Of a DNA stretch of 64,000 nucleotides, positions 44,261 to 54,962 are shown piece after piece. The translations under genes and the position numbers were made by a program. The notes under the pieces were generated by a model that saw nothing but the letters and a program-made list of their open reading frames with translations, was not told where the DNA came from and did not search any database. The DNA is from Plasmopara viticola (lineage: Eukaryota > Oomycota > Peronosporomycetes > Peronosporales > Peronosporaceae), in contig MBPM02000001.1 in NCBI GenBank assembly GCA_001695595.3, positions 1,922,001-1,986,000 on the forward strand. Reading direction: 5' to 3'. How positions within the stretch are numbered: position 1 is the first letter of the stretch; the number at the start of each line of letters is the position of its first letter.

Positions 44261-44737
44261 AGGGAGCGTTCTCTTTAATCGTATTTCAGCCAATCAAATA
44301 GATCGATTCATCGTTGGGCTTTTGACTACCCATGAAAGTGATTGAAGTAAAAATATTTACTTATATACACAAGAAGCACGAATATTTGATACTGGTTATT
44401 TTGACGATGTTGAACTACATAAACTGGTTGATACCAAGTAACACGAAAAATAACCAAGGCGAAGATTTTACTGATAAGTTTATTTTCATGGCGAAGAGTT
44501 GACATCGAGTACAAGGTTGGCCTTTAATTGCTTTCGTTAAGCAGCAATTAGACCACATTTACACTTGACCTTCATATGTAATATTAGTCGCAGTGACTGC
44601 GAAACCTGCATCCACACTTAGTGTTATAGACAATGGGTTGTGTATAAATACTGGGGTACAGCCGGAAAGTTGTCGAGGACGAAGTGGCTTCGAATGATGG
44701 GGCTTGACTGGCATGTTGCCATGCTGGAAAGTGTACA
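44261..44737. other. Upstream region of the CRN pseudogene
   Basis: No gene recognised. The minus-strand ORF at 44326-44514 has no known domain. Any promoter for the Crinkler copy would lie here; no clear initiator was found. Confidence 0.35.
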
Positions 44738-45532
44738 CTATTCACTGTTCAAGAGGCATCGGCACCTTTGCAATTTGGTGCCACAAGCGCGCAGAACCAC
44801 CAAATGCAAAGCCTTTAGAAACAGCTTGGCGTCTATCATAACTTGTCGCCACAACCGAGCTGACAACAGAGCTGGAATGCGCAGAAAATGGGCTGGGTGC
44901 CATGTGGCCGCCACTTGCCGTCGTCCAACTGCAAAGAGCTGGAACGAGACACTAGACACTTGCGAGCGATACCGACAGCAGTTGATTCTTCTTATACCAT
45001 GTAACACGTTCACATGACGTGATAAAGATGAAGAACTCGGCGTTCCGAGCGTCAGACTTGTTCGTTGTGTCATACAAGCATATCGCCAATACTCTAAACA
45101 TCCTCCAAATTCTTGTTTTCGAGGTGCTGAAATTAGCTTACTGCAGACCCTTAAGTTCAAGAGTTCTTGAGGATAGAACACCCGTAACTCATTCATGACC
45201 ACTTCGTTATGTCCACAGACTCTATCAATCGCATTGCCCCACTTTGCTTCATCGATCGGATCTTTGTTCGGGCACCACTTGCTCAAGAAACTCAAACCGT
45301 GTCTTATCACGTGCAGCGTACAATTTCTTGCGAACCAGCAGTGACGTTGCGTCCTTTGAAGTACCGCACCTTCCCGATGGCCGCTATGTGCTCTTCCCTC
45401 TGCAAGGTCCATCAATCGTGTCTGAGCAGACGTACGTTTCTCTGTCATAGCCGTTCCGACAGTCGCATTTATAGTGACTAGACCCAATACACGCAATTTT
45501 CCCGGCGGTGCTGACGTTCTGAACTTTCTCAA
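44738..45532 (-). CDS. 264-codon ORF of unknown nature
   Basis: A long minus-strand frame, but its composition is unusual (rich in Arg, Cys, His, Trp) and no domain is recognised. Other frames in the same span also stay open for 70-90 codons, so it may be a chance ORF or a frame shadow of decayed genes. It lies between the CRN pseudogene and the helicase remnant. I would not call it a gene without expression or homology support. Confidence 0.2.
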   Translation of the reverse strand: MRKFRTSAPPGKLRVLGLVTINATVGTAMTEKRTSAQTRLMDLAEGRAHSGHREGAVLQRTQRHCWFARNCTLHVIRHGLSFLSKWCPNKDPIDEAKWGNAIDRVCGHNEVVMNELRVFYPQELLNLRVCSKLISAPRKQEFGGCLEYWRYACMTQRTSLTLGTPSSSSLSRHVNVLHGIRRINCCRYRSQVSSVSFQLFAVGRRQVAATWHPAHFLRIPALLSARLWRQVMIDAKLFLKALHLVVLRACGTKLQRCRCLLNSE

Positions 45533-45559
45533 TAACCACGTTAATTCTTTCCGTCCGAC

Positions 45560-46472
45560 TACCCGTCAACTTGCGTGTAAGCATTATGTGAAGTTTTTTG
45601 TCAGCGCCGAAATTTCCGTTCATTGGGTGTCAGCGCACGGTCTGTCTTCTTCTGTTTTCTTGTCGTCTAAATCTGCGTCTTGAGCAAGCTTCCGCGCCCA
45701 TTTTTCATCATCTTGGCCAGCAGCTCCACTCTTACTAAGATACTGAGAGCGCCGCTTTCAAACGCGCTTGTACCTGCTGTAAGTACGGCACTGTTAGCTC
45801 TGGTTGAAACGTACTTGATTTTACGCTTTCAAGTCCTGTGGCAACTGTCACGCGGTGAACATGAGCTAACTTTGACGTCGCCAGGCAAGTTGCTGCACTG
45901 CTTACAGTTCCGACGAGAGCCACATCCGCCTTTGCACTCGTCGTGCTTACCATCCTGTGATCTGTCGTCACTAGCACAATTGCATGCTCTGGTATTGCTA
46001 CTGGCTCAAACGCGTCGAGTCTCTGCACGACATCGTTCCGTTGTTTCACCGTCGTCTTGTGGTGCAGCGCGAACGCTTGCAGTCTTAGATGCCTGGAAAG
46101 ACTTGCCACGTAAGACGAAGACGTCGTTTCATTATTGGGCAATAGTACGACACACGGACGTGACGTATTGCGGGACAACAAGATCCAGTAGAGTCCAGCC
46201 AGTACGTCAGTACCTCTCTTGACGCGAAGCACGGAGTAAGGCGCGCCGCTGCTGCTAGTTTCTGTAAAAGTTAATCTGGCTGCACAAGATTCACTTTTAT
46301 AGGCAATGATTGCTTTGTCTTGCCTCTTTGTACGCTTTTCTATCACCCTCAAAACATCATCCGAACCCTCATTGTCCATCTTGCGCTTCTTTGGTTCTTT
46401 TTGGCGTTTTTGGTGCTTCTTTGTACCATTTGGCGGTGATTTAAATACTTCACAAGCCTCAAAGTGTAGCAT
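45560..46472 (-). pseudogene. Remnant of a DEAD-box RNA helicase (DDX24/Mak5-like C-terminal part)
   Basis: The minus-strand frame 46472-45735 (245 codons) reads like a diverged second RecA lobe: a basic start (KKHQKRQKEPKKRK), PCVVLLPNNETTSSSYVASLSRHLRLQAFALHHKTTVKQRNDVVQRL, then AIVLVTTDHR where active helicases have ILVATD, and HVHRV. After its stop, a +1 frame continues with DDEKWARKLAQDADLDDKK, resembling the tail of DDX24/Mak5. The N-terminal lobe with the DEAD box is absent and the HRxGRxxR motif is not intact. A truncated, degenerate gene is the simplest reading; a divergent functional protein cannot be excluded. Confidence 0.4.
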
Positions 46473-46599
46473 TGATGTATTTACGACTACAAGCGCGGCT
46501 CCTCTGTATGCTGCAGGCCGCTTGAAGGTCAGTCCGCGACGTTAATGCTTTCCCATACGATGCCTTCTATTTCTAACTTGCTCTTTGTATGTGGTCAGG

Positions 46600-47290
46600 C
46601 ATCAGCGTTATGTGTTAATTGATGTTTGTCACATCATACTCCGCTTCTGGCCTATCAGTCTCGCAAATCTCGTTGCCATCAGCCACTTCAACCTGATCTC
46701 GCAATCGTATCCACCGCTAATTTGTTTACGCTTGCGCAAATTTTTAAAGTCGCAAATGATAAAGCGTACAGATAGCACAGTATGTAAACGTAGACATTAT
46801 AAGTGTCTGGAGCGATGTCCATGCCCCTCCGCTCGACGGAGTTGGCGATAAAATACCATTCGCAAGACCTGCAAACGATACAAGCACCATCAAGCCACTA
46901 AATACGATTAAAGAGTAGTATCGTACACGACGAGCTCGAAGCTTACGGAAACGAATTTTGATTAGAGCACAGTACCATATGATAAATGTGACACTAAGGA
47001 TTTCGCATAGTGACTCAAGCGAGGCAAAGAAAACATTTGTTGCAAGTGGATCCCACGTTGTAAAGGATGTAGTGCCCCATGTCTTGCGAAATTGAACTTA
47101 GAATTCAATAAGACGTCAATCTGATAGTCCTTAAAGTCGATGTCCTTGAATCGTAGAATGTAGGCTGGCTTGCAATACGACTCGTCTTCTTTACACTTAA
47201 CAGTGACTGTCTTGTGAGCGACATTGTCGAAAATATTTGCATAAGTTTGCTTACCGCTTGGGTAAATTCCTTTAACGTGAAAACCATTGT
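46600..47290 (-). pseudogene. Broken GOST-type seven-transmembrane gene (Wntless/TMEM181-like)
   Basis: On the minus strand, 47290-47110 reads as a lumenal beta-rich segment (GFHVKGIYPSGKQTYANIFDN, VTVKCKEDESYCKPAYILRFKDIDF) without an upstream ATG in frame. A frame change near 47100 leads into 47103-46742: WGTTSFTTWDPLATNVFFASLE, then three hydrophobic spans separated by a basic loop (IKIRFRKLRARRVRYY), ending in a stop at 46742. An acidic tail (about 46680-46600) follows in a third frame. The layout, an extracellular domain followed by a helical bundle, is that of Golgi-dynamics-domain seven-transmembrane proteins. Only part of the bundle remains. Treat the family name as tentative and the decay as well supported. 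Confidence 0.45.
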
Positions 47291-47618
47291 GACGTTAAAA
47301 GGCCTGTTGCAGAATTTAGATATAATGCTTTAAGGTTTAAGATGCGGTTAAGATGTTTAAACCCAACCAGTCACCTTAAGACTGGATGCATTAGATCATA
47401 TCTGAAGCTTTAGTCGTGGCAATTGAACGTCACAACTTACTGGTGCGCCTACGAGAAAGTGTTGGCACTTTGCTGTTAGGCTAAAAATCAAAAGTTTTTT
47501 TCAAACTTGCTCCTCATCAGCAAATCCGGCTATATATAACATACGTGCAATTTTGCAATTTACACTAAAGTAGTGGCCAATTGATCGAGTGGCCAAGTCT
47601 ATCATCGAAAGACCGAGC
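47291..47618. other. Intergenic, nothing recognised
   Basis: This stretch lies between the GOST-like pseudogene and the stop of the coiled-coil gene. No ORF of note, repeat or RNA gene was seen. Confidence 0.5.
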
Positions 47619-50044
47619 TTAAGATGACAACCAGACTTCTCGTGATTCATTGTGATACACTGGAGAAGAATTACTACGACGATCAATATCTGAGCAGCCT
47701 ACTCGCGATGCACAGCTATCTGTACAAGAAGAGACACCTTGTGTAAAATGCAGTGCTTTAATACTACCCGACCCAACCTTTTGTTCGTCGTTACCATCAT
47801 CATCGTCGTCATCTTCATCTTCTTCAAGCGTCAGTTCGTGTATCGTTAAAGCTTGCTCTTTCATTTTTCGATTTAGCTTTTCTATTTCCAGCCGCAAATG
47901 TTGGACCTCACTCTCACGCTCAAGTTCTTCCTTACCATCCTCGCTCTGCAAAGTCTCACTTTCGTCTCGTAATTTCAATCTAAGCTGAGCTATCTCTTTC
48001 CGCAAGGTTGCGCACTCTCGCCGCAAGCTAATAATTAACGAGTGTGTATCCGCTGAGCCAGCAATTGAGCCATTTGAGGTGACGTGATCCCGCTGAGAAC
48101 AGGCCTTACTTGTAAGAATAAAGCCGTTCGCGCACTTAGTTTTTACTTGCAATAAATCGTCGATTGTGTGAGCCTGTTCCTTCAAAAAAACACCTTGAGC
48201 TGCTAAACTTATACCAGTAATCCATACAAGGGTTACCTCAATCAAAAGGTTGGCACTTAATTGTGCCTCCACAATCTCATTCCACTCCTTACGTTTTTCT
48301 TGCTTTAGCGCCTCATACTGTGCAACGTACTCTTTGTATCGATTCATGAGCTGCTGATGATCCTCTGTAATTATTTTTTTATCTGACTCAAGACAACGTA
48401 CTTGGTTTGATAATCGTTCGCGCTGAGCATAACTCAACGAATTGTTAGACCCTTTCAAGGCCTCTTCGAAATTTGGTACCAAAAACAAGTCGTACCTCTT
48501 CAAGCCGAGCAGTTTCAAGCTCCTGGAGCTTCTTGTTCTGATTCACCGTCTACACATACAAAGTATTACCACATGGTCAGCTTTACTATAGCTTTAGCTT
48601 TCGCAAAGGCAAGGCACTCGTACCACTACGGTCAAGCTTGATATATTATCAACCAAGTCTTGCAGTCTTCTTTTCACCCCTTCCGTCTCCTGGACCTCCT
48701 GATCTCGTTTCGCACTCAGCTTTGTCAACCTGGCTTGGGTTTCGTCATACAAGCTAGACAACTTTTTCTCCTTACTTTGGAGTTCCTGGAACTCACTAGT
48801 CGCTAATTTGCACTTTTCTCGTAGCAACTCGCTTTCTTCAATAGCAGCTAGTAACTGTTTATTCGTGTCAAAGTACTTAGTGTTAACTTCCTGATAGCGA
48901 TCCCACCGATCAAGCTCCAAGGTCCTAGTAACTTCAAGTCGAGTTTGTTCACGAACTGCGTCGAGCTTAATCTTCTCGTCCTGTTCGTTCTGTTCAGGTG
49001 TCTTTAAGCACTTTGAGCACGTAGAGCTGATCGTTTTCCATTTTTGTTCAATCTCCCAGCACTCTTGTTCCTTGCCCTTTACTATTTGTTGATGTCTTGC
49101 CTTAACTTGCTTCATGGTCTGTTGCATCTCTTCATTTTGCTGTTGGATGCACGTGCGTGAGCAGAACAAACCGTTGTAATCTTCCTGCATCATGAGCAAA
49201 TGCTCCTTGGTATGGTAATGGGTTTGCAAGACCTCTCGCCACTTGTCTTTCATATTTCGCATCACTAACGTATGTTCTGCTCTTAGCTCGTTTTTCGTAT
49301 GCAAGGCCTCTTGCAATGCCGTCGACAAGTCGGTCACCTTTCGTTTCAACTTCATCACTTCATTTCCCATTTTGTCCTTGAGCTGAAAGTTCGAGCGCTC
49401 ACGATAGCGTGAATCCTGCAGCTCCTTGTCGACAAGTTGCAATCGCGTCTTGCACTGTTGCAACTCATTTGCCACTGGGTGATGAAGATCTTGCCATTCC
49501 TTTCGCTCCGTCTCTAGCTTTCCTCTTAAATGCTCGACTCGAGCACGCAAGGCTTGTCGTTCCTCTTGCGTGGCTCGTACATTGGCCGCCGCCTCTTTTT
49601 TCACTAGTTTCAACGTTTCCTCGTGTTGCTTTTCAATCGTCCTTAAAGTCCCTTTCATCTGAGAGAGCTTCACTTGATCGTCCTGACGCTGGTCAAGTGC
49701 CGTCTCGAGTAAAGAACTCGTGTGCGTATATTGGTCGTGGACTTTGATGCGTTCAGCTTCTACACCTGCCGATGCGGCTTGTAATGAAGCAATTTCACGC
49801 TTGAGCTGGATTGCGTGGGCACTTGCGATAGCCGCCGCACGATCAGCATGCTGATCTTTTTTCACCAGCTGCTGGCGCAACGTCTCGAGGTCGCACAAGA
49901 GCGCTTGACGCTCCTACTTGTTGCAACGTCATTGTCAAAACATGTTGAGTTGATGACACGAGCTATTGTACATACCTTGTCAAAGCACCGCTGTGCTTCC
50001 TTGAGTGAAAACGTCGAGACCGCACCCATGGCTTGTTTAGCCAT
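47619..50044 (-). CDS. Long coiled-coil protein
   Basis: Six exons were deduced: 50044-49976, 49913-48624, 48549-48496, 48422-48237, 48179-48147, 48092-47619. Introns are 54-74 bp, all phase 0, and the product is 701 residues. Almost the whole length is heptad-rich coiled coil (for example LKREIASLQAASAGVEAERIK, and later LRKEIAQLRLKLRDE). It is interrupted by a short Cys-containing stretch (ISSTCSKCLKTPEQ). The C-terminus has an acidic run (EEDEDDDDDD) and a Ser-rich tail. Introns 4 and 5 are in frame; they were inferred because reading through them inserts hydrophobic, non-heptad segments. No named family is recognised. Such proteins in flagellated protists are often centrosomal, basal-body or tethering components, but this is only a guess. 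It is divergent from the phosphatase gene, 214 bp away. Confidence 0.7.
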
Positions 50045-50258
50045 ACTCGGCGGTTTAGGCACCACCTCGTTCCCACAGACCTGCAATTATTCCAGTTTCC
50101 GCACTCTTCCTCTAGCAATACATATGTCGTCTTAAGTAGTGTACTGCTGGTTCGAAAATGTGATGTAATTGATCACTTCAAAATCGTTTATCTTCGATAA
50201 CCTCGCAAATGTTTTCGTAGATACTTGGTCGGTTTTAAAACGGCGAATCGTGTTTTAA

Positions 50259-51622
50259 ATGCGTCTCCGCCAGCTGCAGGTGGCACACCGTCACGGTGAT
50301 CGCACGCCATTAATCAACATCTTTCATGGGAGTGGTAATGGCCGCACTGAAAAGGCAGAGTCAGAGCTTTGGGAGCATAAGCTGCCAATGTCAACGCAGC
50401 TCGCGCAACTTCGTTCCAAGTTTCATGTTCACATCGATGGCGAAGCGCAGACTTCGTTCCAGCAACGGCCATTTGGGTACTTGACGACGCGAGGCATACG
50501 GCAAATGACTAAGCGTGGTGATTGGCTGGTATGATGAAGCGCATTTGCTGGTCTTTGATGGGAGGAAGGTCTGACTCGATTTTTTCATTACTCTGTCAAT
50601 GCTAGCGCGAGTATTGTGCGAAAGAGGAGCTGCGACTGGATGACGTTACGTCCGATCAGGTGCAAATCTATAGCAACGCGTACACTCGAACTCAACTCAG
50701 TGCACAGGCGCTATTGGATGGAATGCTTCGAGATCATGCTCAACTACGCCCTAGTGTGAAGGTGCTGCCACCGGATCGAGACATCATTAACAGTGAGTAG
50801 ATGCAAGAGTCGGACGACATTTGACTAAATTCGATCGTGTAAAATAGCATATCAAGTTTTTCCAGAGATAATGCAGATGAAAGTAGAGCTGGAGAAGGAT
50901 AATGCAGAGTTTGCGGCACGGGAGCACGAAATGATGTCGATCAAGCAGGAATTGACAAGACTGTTTCCAGCAGTTAATTCGGGTCACATCCCTTTTAGCT
51001 GGCTAAATGCTGCTGACTACTTTGTCTGCCGGCGTGCTTACCAGATTCCTTACATTTCTGGCACTGAAGTGCACGGCGAAGCCACGGAACGGCATCTTAG
51101 CTACCGTTTCCACCAGGTAGCGAGTTTTTCGATAAATGTCACTAAATTTGCTGTGAGTGCTAATGATTTATTACGTGCTTTGTAGTTTTATTCGCATCGA
51201 ACGATTTTAAAGCTTGTGTCCGGCCGCTTAATGCACAACGTGCTTCGCGAGGTTGGTTTGCTGTTTACTTAAAGTTACTCGAGGATTTTTTAGGTGACAT
51301 TCTTCTTGTGATGTCTAAGATGCAAAAGGCAATTTCGGGCCACCGCGAAAGCAAAAGGATTGTAATTTACAGCGGACACGATGTGTCATTGTTGTCGATT
51401 CTCCGAACCATCGATGCAGACATTGCAAACGACATGTGCTTTTGGCCCGAATACTCTTCTGCTCTTGCATTTGAGTTGCTAGAAGACGAGCATGGTAAAT
51501 TTTTTGTTCGTGCTCACCTCAATGGCGAAGCTCTCGCTATGTTTCACGCTCCAGACGGGCTTAGCTCTGCTGATTGCTTTCGGGACGTGGTCATTAATCA
51601 TATTGGAGATTACGCTGATTAG
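50259..51622 (+). CDS. Histidine acid phosphatase (lysophosphatidate phosphatase/ACP6-like)
   Basis: Five exons, 50259-50528, 50612-50792, 50866-51116, 51186-51255, 51294-51622, give 366 residues. RHGDRTP at residues 11-17 is the catalytic motif of branch-2 histidine phosphatases (His12 is phosphorylated). YSGHDVS near 286-287 gives the distal HD pair (His286/Asp287) that acts as proton donor. The middle parts (YSNAYTRTQLSAQALLDGML, and a long helical insert) fit the alpha subdomain. No signal peptide is present: the catalytic motif begins ten residues from the start, as in mitochondrial ACP6, which hydrolyses lysophosphatidic acid. Introns are 83, 73, 69 and 38 bp; the last is unusually short but is needed for the frame. 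It converges on the WKF gene. Confidence 0.88.
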
Positions 51623-51724
51623 AAACTATGTTTAAACTGAAGTCAATATATGAAACACGAGATTGTAGCCAAGTGTTGCAGCCAGCTAGTGTACTTAAAT
51701 CTGATGGACACTATATATTCCGCC

Positions 51725-52410
51725 TCAAGCCAACCGCTCTGCTACTTGCAAGGCACGCTTGAAACGTCGCCGAGCCAGTTTCATTTCTAGTACATTTTTC
51801 TTCTCGGCTGCTTCTTCCTCTTCCTCTTCAGCTGGTACACCCATGTCAATAATGGCTTGAGCTGATTCTATCACACGCTATTCCAAAAAAGTTAATAAAA
51901 AGCAATGAGCAGGTCGAATTTAACTCTACCAACCTTGCGAGCAGCACCCTGGATACCATTAAGATACTCGAGCACGATGGCAAACATAGCCTTGGATACA
52001 ACATCTGCCTCATACATCCACTGCAGGATCCATTGCTGTTTAATTGTCTGCTTGCCACACATACAAGGTGTTAGTTAGGATCCTCTTTCGCTCAAAAAGG
52101 TCTAAGTATGATTGAAATTTTTAGCTCAGCGCACCTTAAACTTCCACGGTAATTCATCGGCAGCTTTCGGTTCGTCACGTTTCTGCCACTGCTCGAGGTA
52201 GTACTTGGCCTGTTGAATCATCTCTGGAGATCGATCGGACTTGCCGCCTCCTTTCTTCACATTGTCACTATCCTTTTTCTTGGCCACACGTGCACGCTTT
52301 TTAGGCACTACTTGATCTCCATTGTCGTCAAATTTCACGTGAACTTTGGCCTTGGCCTCAGACACTTTTAGCTTGACTCGTTGCTTTTTGGACGGCTTGG
52401 CGGCGACCAT
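51725..52410 (-). CDS. WKF-domain protein (C7orf50-like)
   Basis: Three exons, 52410-52135, 52047-51934, 51877-51725, with introns of 87 and 56 bp, give 180 residues. The start chosen is the Met of MVAAKPSKKQRVKLK; the frame is open upstream to 52494, but that part looks like leader. Residues 1-60 are Lys-rich and nucleolar in character (PKKRARVAKKKDSD). A WKF domain follows: YYLEQWQKRDE, ELPWKFK, then across the intron TIKQQWILQWMYEADVV, MFAIVLEYLNGIQGAARK. The C-terminus is a Glu-rich helix and KLARRRFKRALQVAERLA. The human relative C7orf50 is nucleolar and thought to act in ribosome-related work; the precise role is unknown. The stop is about 100 bp from the convergent phosphatase stop. 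Confidence 0.85.
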
Positions 52411-53638
52411 CGAGCTACAATATTTGCGTGTGTCATCGAGAATCTCTATGATTGGCGGAGCTTCTGATTGTATACCTCTGATTGGTGGAAACAAAGTGTT
52501 ATATCAATGCTGTAACAGCACTTCTCTTGCTGCGAGCGATTGGATATCTACAATATAGACTTGCTCGTTAGTCGAATGATTGCTTAAGTATGTTGAAATT
52601 GCCCTTAGAAGTTACACCACACGAACCAGCAGCTCCAAACCGCAGCTGATTTAGAGTTGAAGCGTGTCAAGTCGCTGCAGTAGATTACGTGGAGAAAATA
52701 AAAACGGTTGCGCATTGCGAGAGATTTGTGGCAGCCAATTTGACAATTTTGTCAGCGCTAGGTTGTACAATTGGAACGCTGCACTTGTGCGTTGGGAAGC
52801 TGGGTAGGTCCATACTATAGAAGCTTACAGATTTAAAGCACTCAGCATCTCGTACGCTTTGATATACGAAGATTTGCGAACGAAACAAGTGCTGAAGTTA
52901 GTGTGTTGCTATGTTAATGTTTAAGGATCGCTGTCAAGTTTTAAAGTAGCTTTGACAATTTCTGCAAAGCACATTAGAGAGATTTTGCTGCGACTGACTT
53001 ACTTTAGCAACATTACGTGACTATTTTATTTCTTTTGTCATGATACCGAGTCCAACAATTTCATTAAATAAGGCTTTAAAAAGAAATATCTTGGAGCTTC
53101 TGAAGTGTCGGGTGGCACACACGTGGTTGTGTTCACTACAGAGGAAGCGATAACCGCAATGATGATTCATACATCAAGCAACGCCGGCTGACTCTGTATT
53201 TTAAAGACTCGCTCCTGCTTAAGGCACAAGCAAACCAATACTTGAAGGAGTTTATAATTTTAGGTGACCAGATTGCAGATGTTTGAATGCCTCTGCACGA
53301 ACTCGTTGCGATGACTTACATTGCACACCGGGACAACTTTAATTTGAAGCACCCAGTGTTCAAGTCGTGGTGTGCCCTGTGCTATCGCCATGAAGCACTC
53401 CTACCTGCATATGGAAAAATCTTAAAACCGTCTGTGACTGTTGAGTCTATGAGCACAGAGCGAGCTAGTGTTCTGACGAGGTAGACAGTTACTACATCAA
53501 GTAGTACTAATAATCTAAAAATTACAATTTTAGACGACACCAATGGTTTTGAGAGCCATAATTTTAAAAATTGAAGTAGACACCATTTGCCTTGCTTATT
53601 TCAACTTCTACCTGTATAAACAAACACGTGGGCATGAT
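52411..53638. other. Intergenic stretch with one doubtful relic
   Basis: No supported gene. A plus-strand frame from about 53155 (RRLTLYFKDSLLLKAQANQYLKE, then a stop at 53285) continuing to 53484 stays protein-like across the stop and might be a decayed exon, but no family is convincing. The remainder is AT-rich non-coding sequence, including the upstream region of the WKF gene. Confidence 0.3.
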
Positions 53639-54962
53639 TTACAGGAAGTGTGTCTTGCGAAGAGCTTGGTACTTTTGATAGCCAACTGCAACGATCCCAG
53701 CGATGATGAGCACGACAATGAAGAACGGGGTTTTCCAGCTACTGGATTTGGCGGCACTTTCCTTCACAGTAGCTTCCAAGTGTGAATCGACTTGGTCCCG
53801 AATAGCGGTCACGGTGCTGTGCACTCGCTCAACTACCTTCCCATTGGCCCAAGCTTCCAGCTCATCAATACGTTTTTCATCTTCAATTTCTTGTTGTTTT
53901 AGCCTCTGGATTGCGTTACCTGTTGACTCTTTAAGTGCAGTAATCTTGTACTCAAATTCCTCAATCAAACGAGTGTACTTCTGTTTCACCACTTTCATCC
54001 TATCATCGATGTTTCCATTGCTGAGTGTGACTTCGTAATCCTTATCTTTTGTATGACGAAGCACTTCATCCTCTTGGTCTAATTGCGAGTCAATCACATC
54101 ACTAGCTTGCAAAGTCAGCATCAGTACCCCCCACCTCGTGGTTAAAATAAATACAAACTTACTCGTAAACTTTTAAGGAAATGACGTCGTGATTATCGGC
54201 TAGACCACCCGTTGAGGCCGAGATGCCAAGGTATGCATCACTGATCCAGTCGTTGCCGATATTAAGACGCTGGCTATGGCACTTGACCCAATTTCCCGAT
54301 GCATCGGCGTCGATCAAGATAGTAACCTGTTGGTCAACTTGCGTATACGTAATCTTGGCACGGGAAGTGTTAAAAGACGGGTTAAAAGCTGCATTCTTTT
54401 CATGGTAACGAATACCAGGGGCCATGCAGCCCTGCTTCTCCATGTCATTGAGTTGGTCCAAAGTCTTCGTACCGTCGTTCTCAAAGAACGTGACGTCTTT
54501 GTGGCCACCGCTATGCTCACTATTAACGAACGTGTCAAATAGAATGCCAATGCCTTTAAATTCACCGATAAAGCCATGGTTGTCACCCTGCACATACTGA
54601 CTAGTAGTAAGCCAAAGCGCCAATCCGTCGCCGAACCAGGCTCTTGCTTGTCCGCTGATGCGGAACGTGAAGACAGCAGTAAATTCCTTAACTGACAACT
54701 TTTGCTTTCCCCAAATATAGCCACGCTTGCTCTGTCGATCAGGTGTCAAGCGAGCAAAGTAGCGGTTTACAGCCGTGTCACCACCATACACAAAGTTGTC
54801 TCCAAGCTGACGCGACCCGTCGGCATCAATGGTGTCAAATGGCTTCTCGAAAGAAACAAGGTCTAGACGCTTCGCATTAGCGGGAGAGAAGTGTAGCTGG
54901 ACGAGCAATGCCGTCAAATTCAGCAGCAGTACATGAGAGATGTTCATGCTCGAATGGTACAC
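53639..54962 (-). CDS. L-type lectin cargo receptor (VIP36/ERGIC-53 family)
   Basis: Two exons, 54962-54163 and 54101-53639, with a 61-bp intron (GTAAGT...CTAG), give 420 residues; a second Met five codons in (54947) is an equally good start. A signal peptide ends at PANA. The lectin domain runs to about residue 265, with SFEKPFD at its start, GDGLALWLT, GEFKGIGILFDTF, VTFFENDGT and the late DAYLGISASTGGLADNHDV, all family landmarks for the calcium-dependent mannose site. Then comes a coiled-coil stalk (LIEEFEYKITALKES...), one membrane span (FFIVVLIIAGIVAVGYQKY) and a short cytosolic tail ending RKTHFL. These receptors carry high-mannose glycoproteins between ER and Golgi. The tail lacks the KKxx/FF ending of ERGIC-53, so its sorting signal must differ. 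Confidence 0.93.

Noticed and set aside
43993..44301. 102-codon plus-strand ORF over the Crinkler N-terminus
   Set aside because: It is the antisense reading of the CRN delivery domain; the minus strand carries the family motifs.
50120..50175. A ggttcgaaa B-box-like word suggesting a tRNA gene
   Set aside because: No A-box or cloverleaf could be drawn around it; it lies in the divergent promoter of two protein genes.
53155..53484. Possible exonuclease III/APE2 relic
   Set aside because: A stretch ending ILGD looked like the GDxN catalytic motif, but the Asn is missing and the flanks do not fit convincingly.
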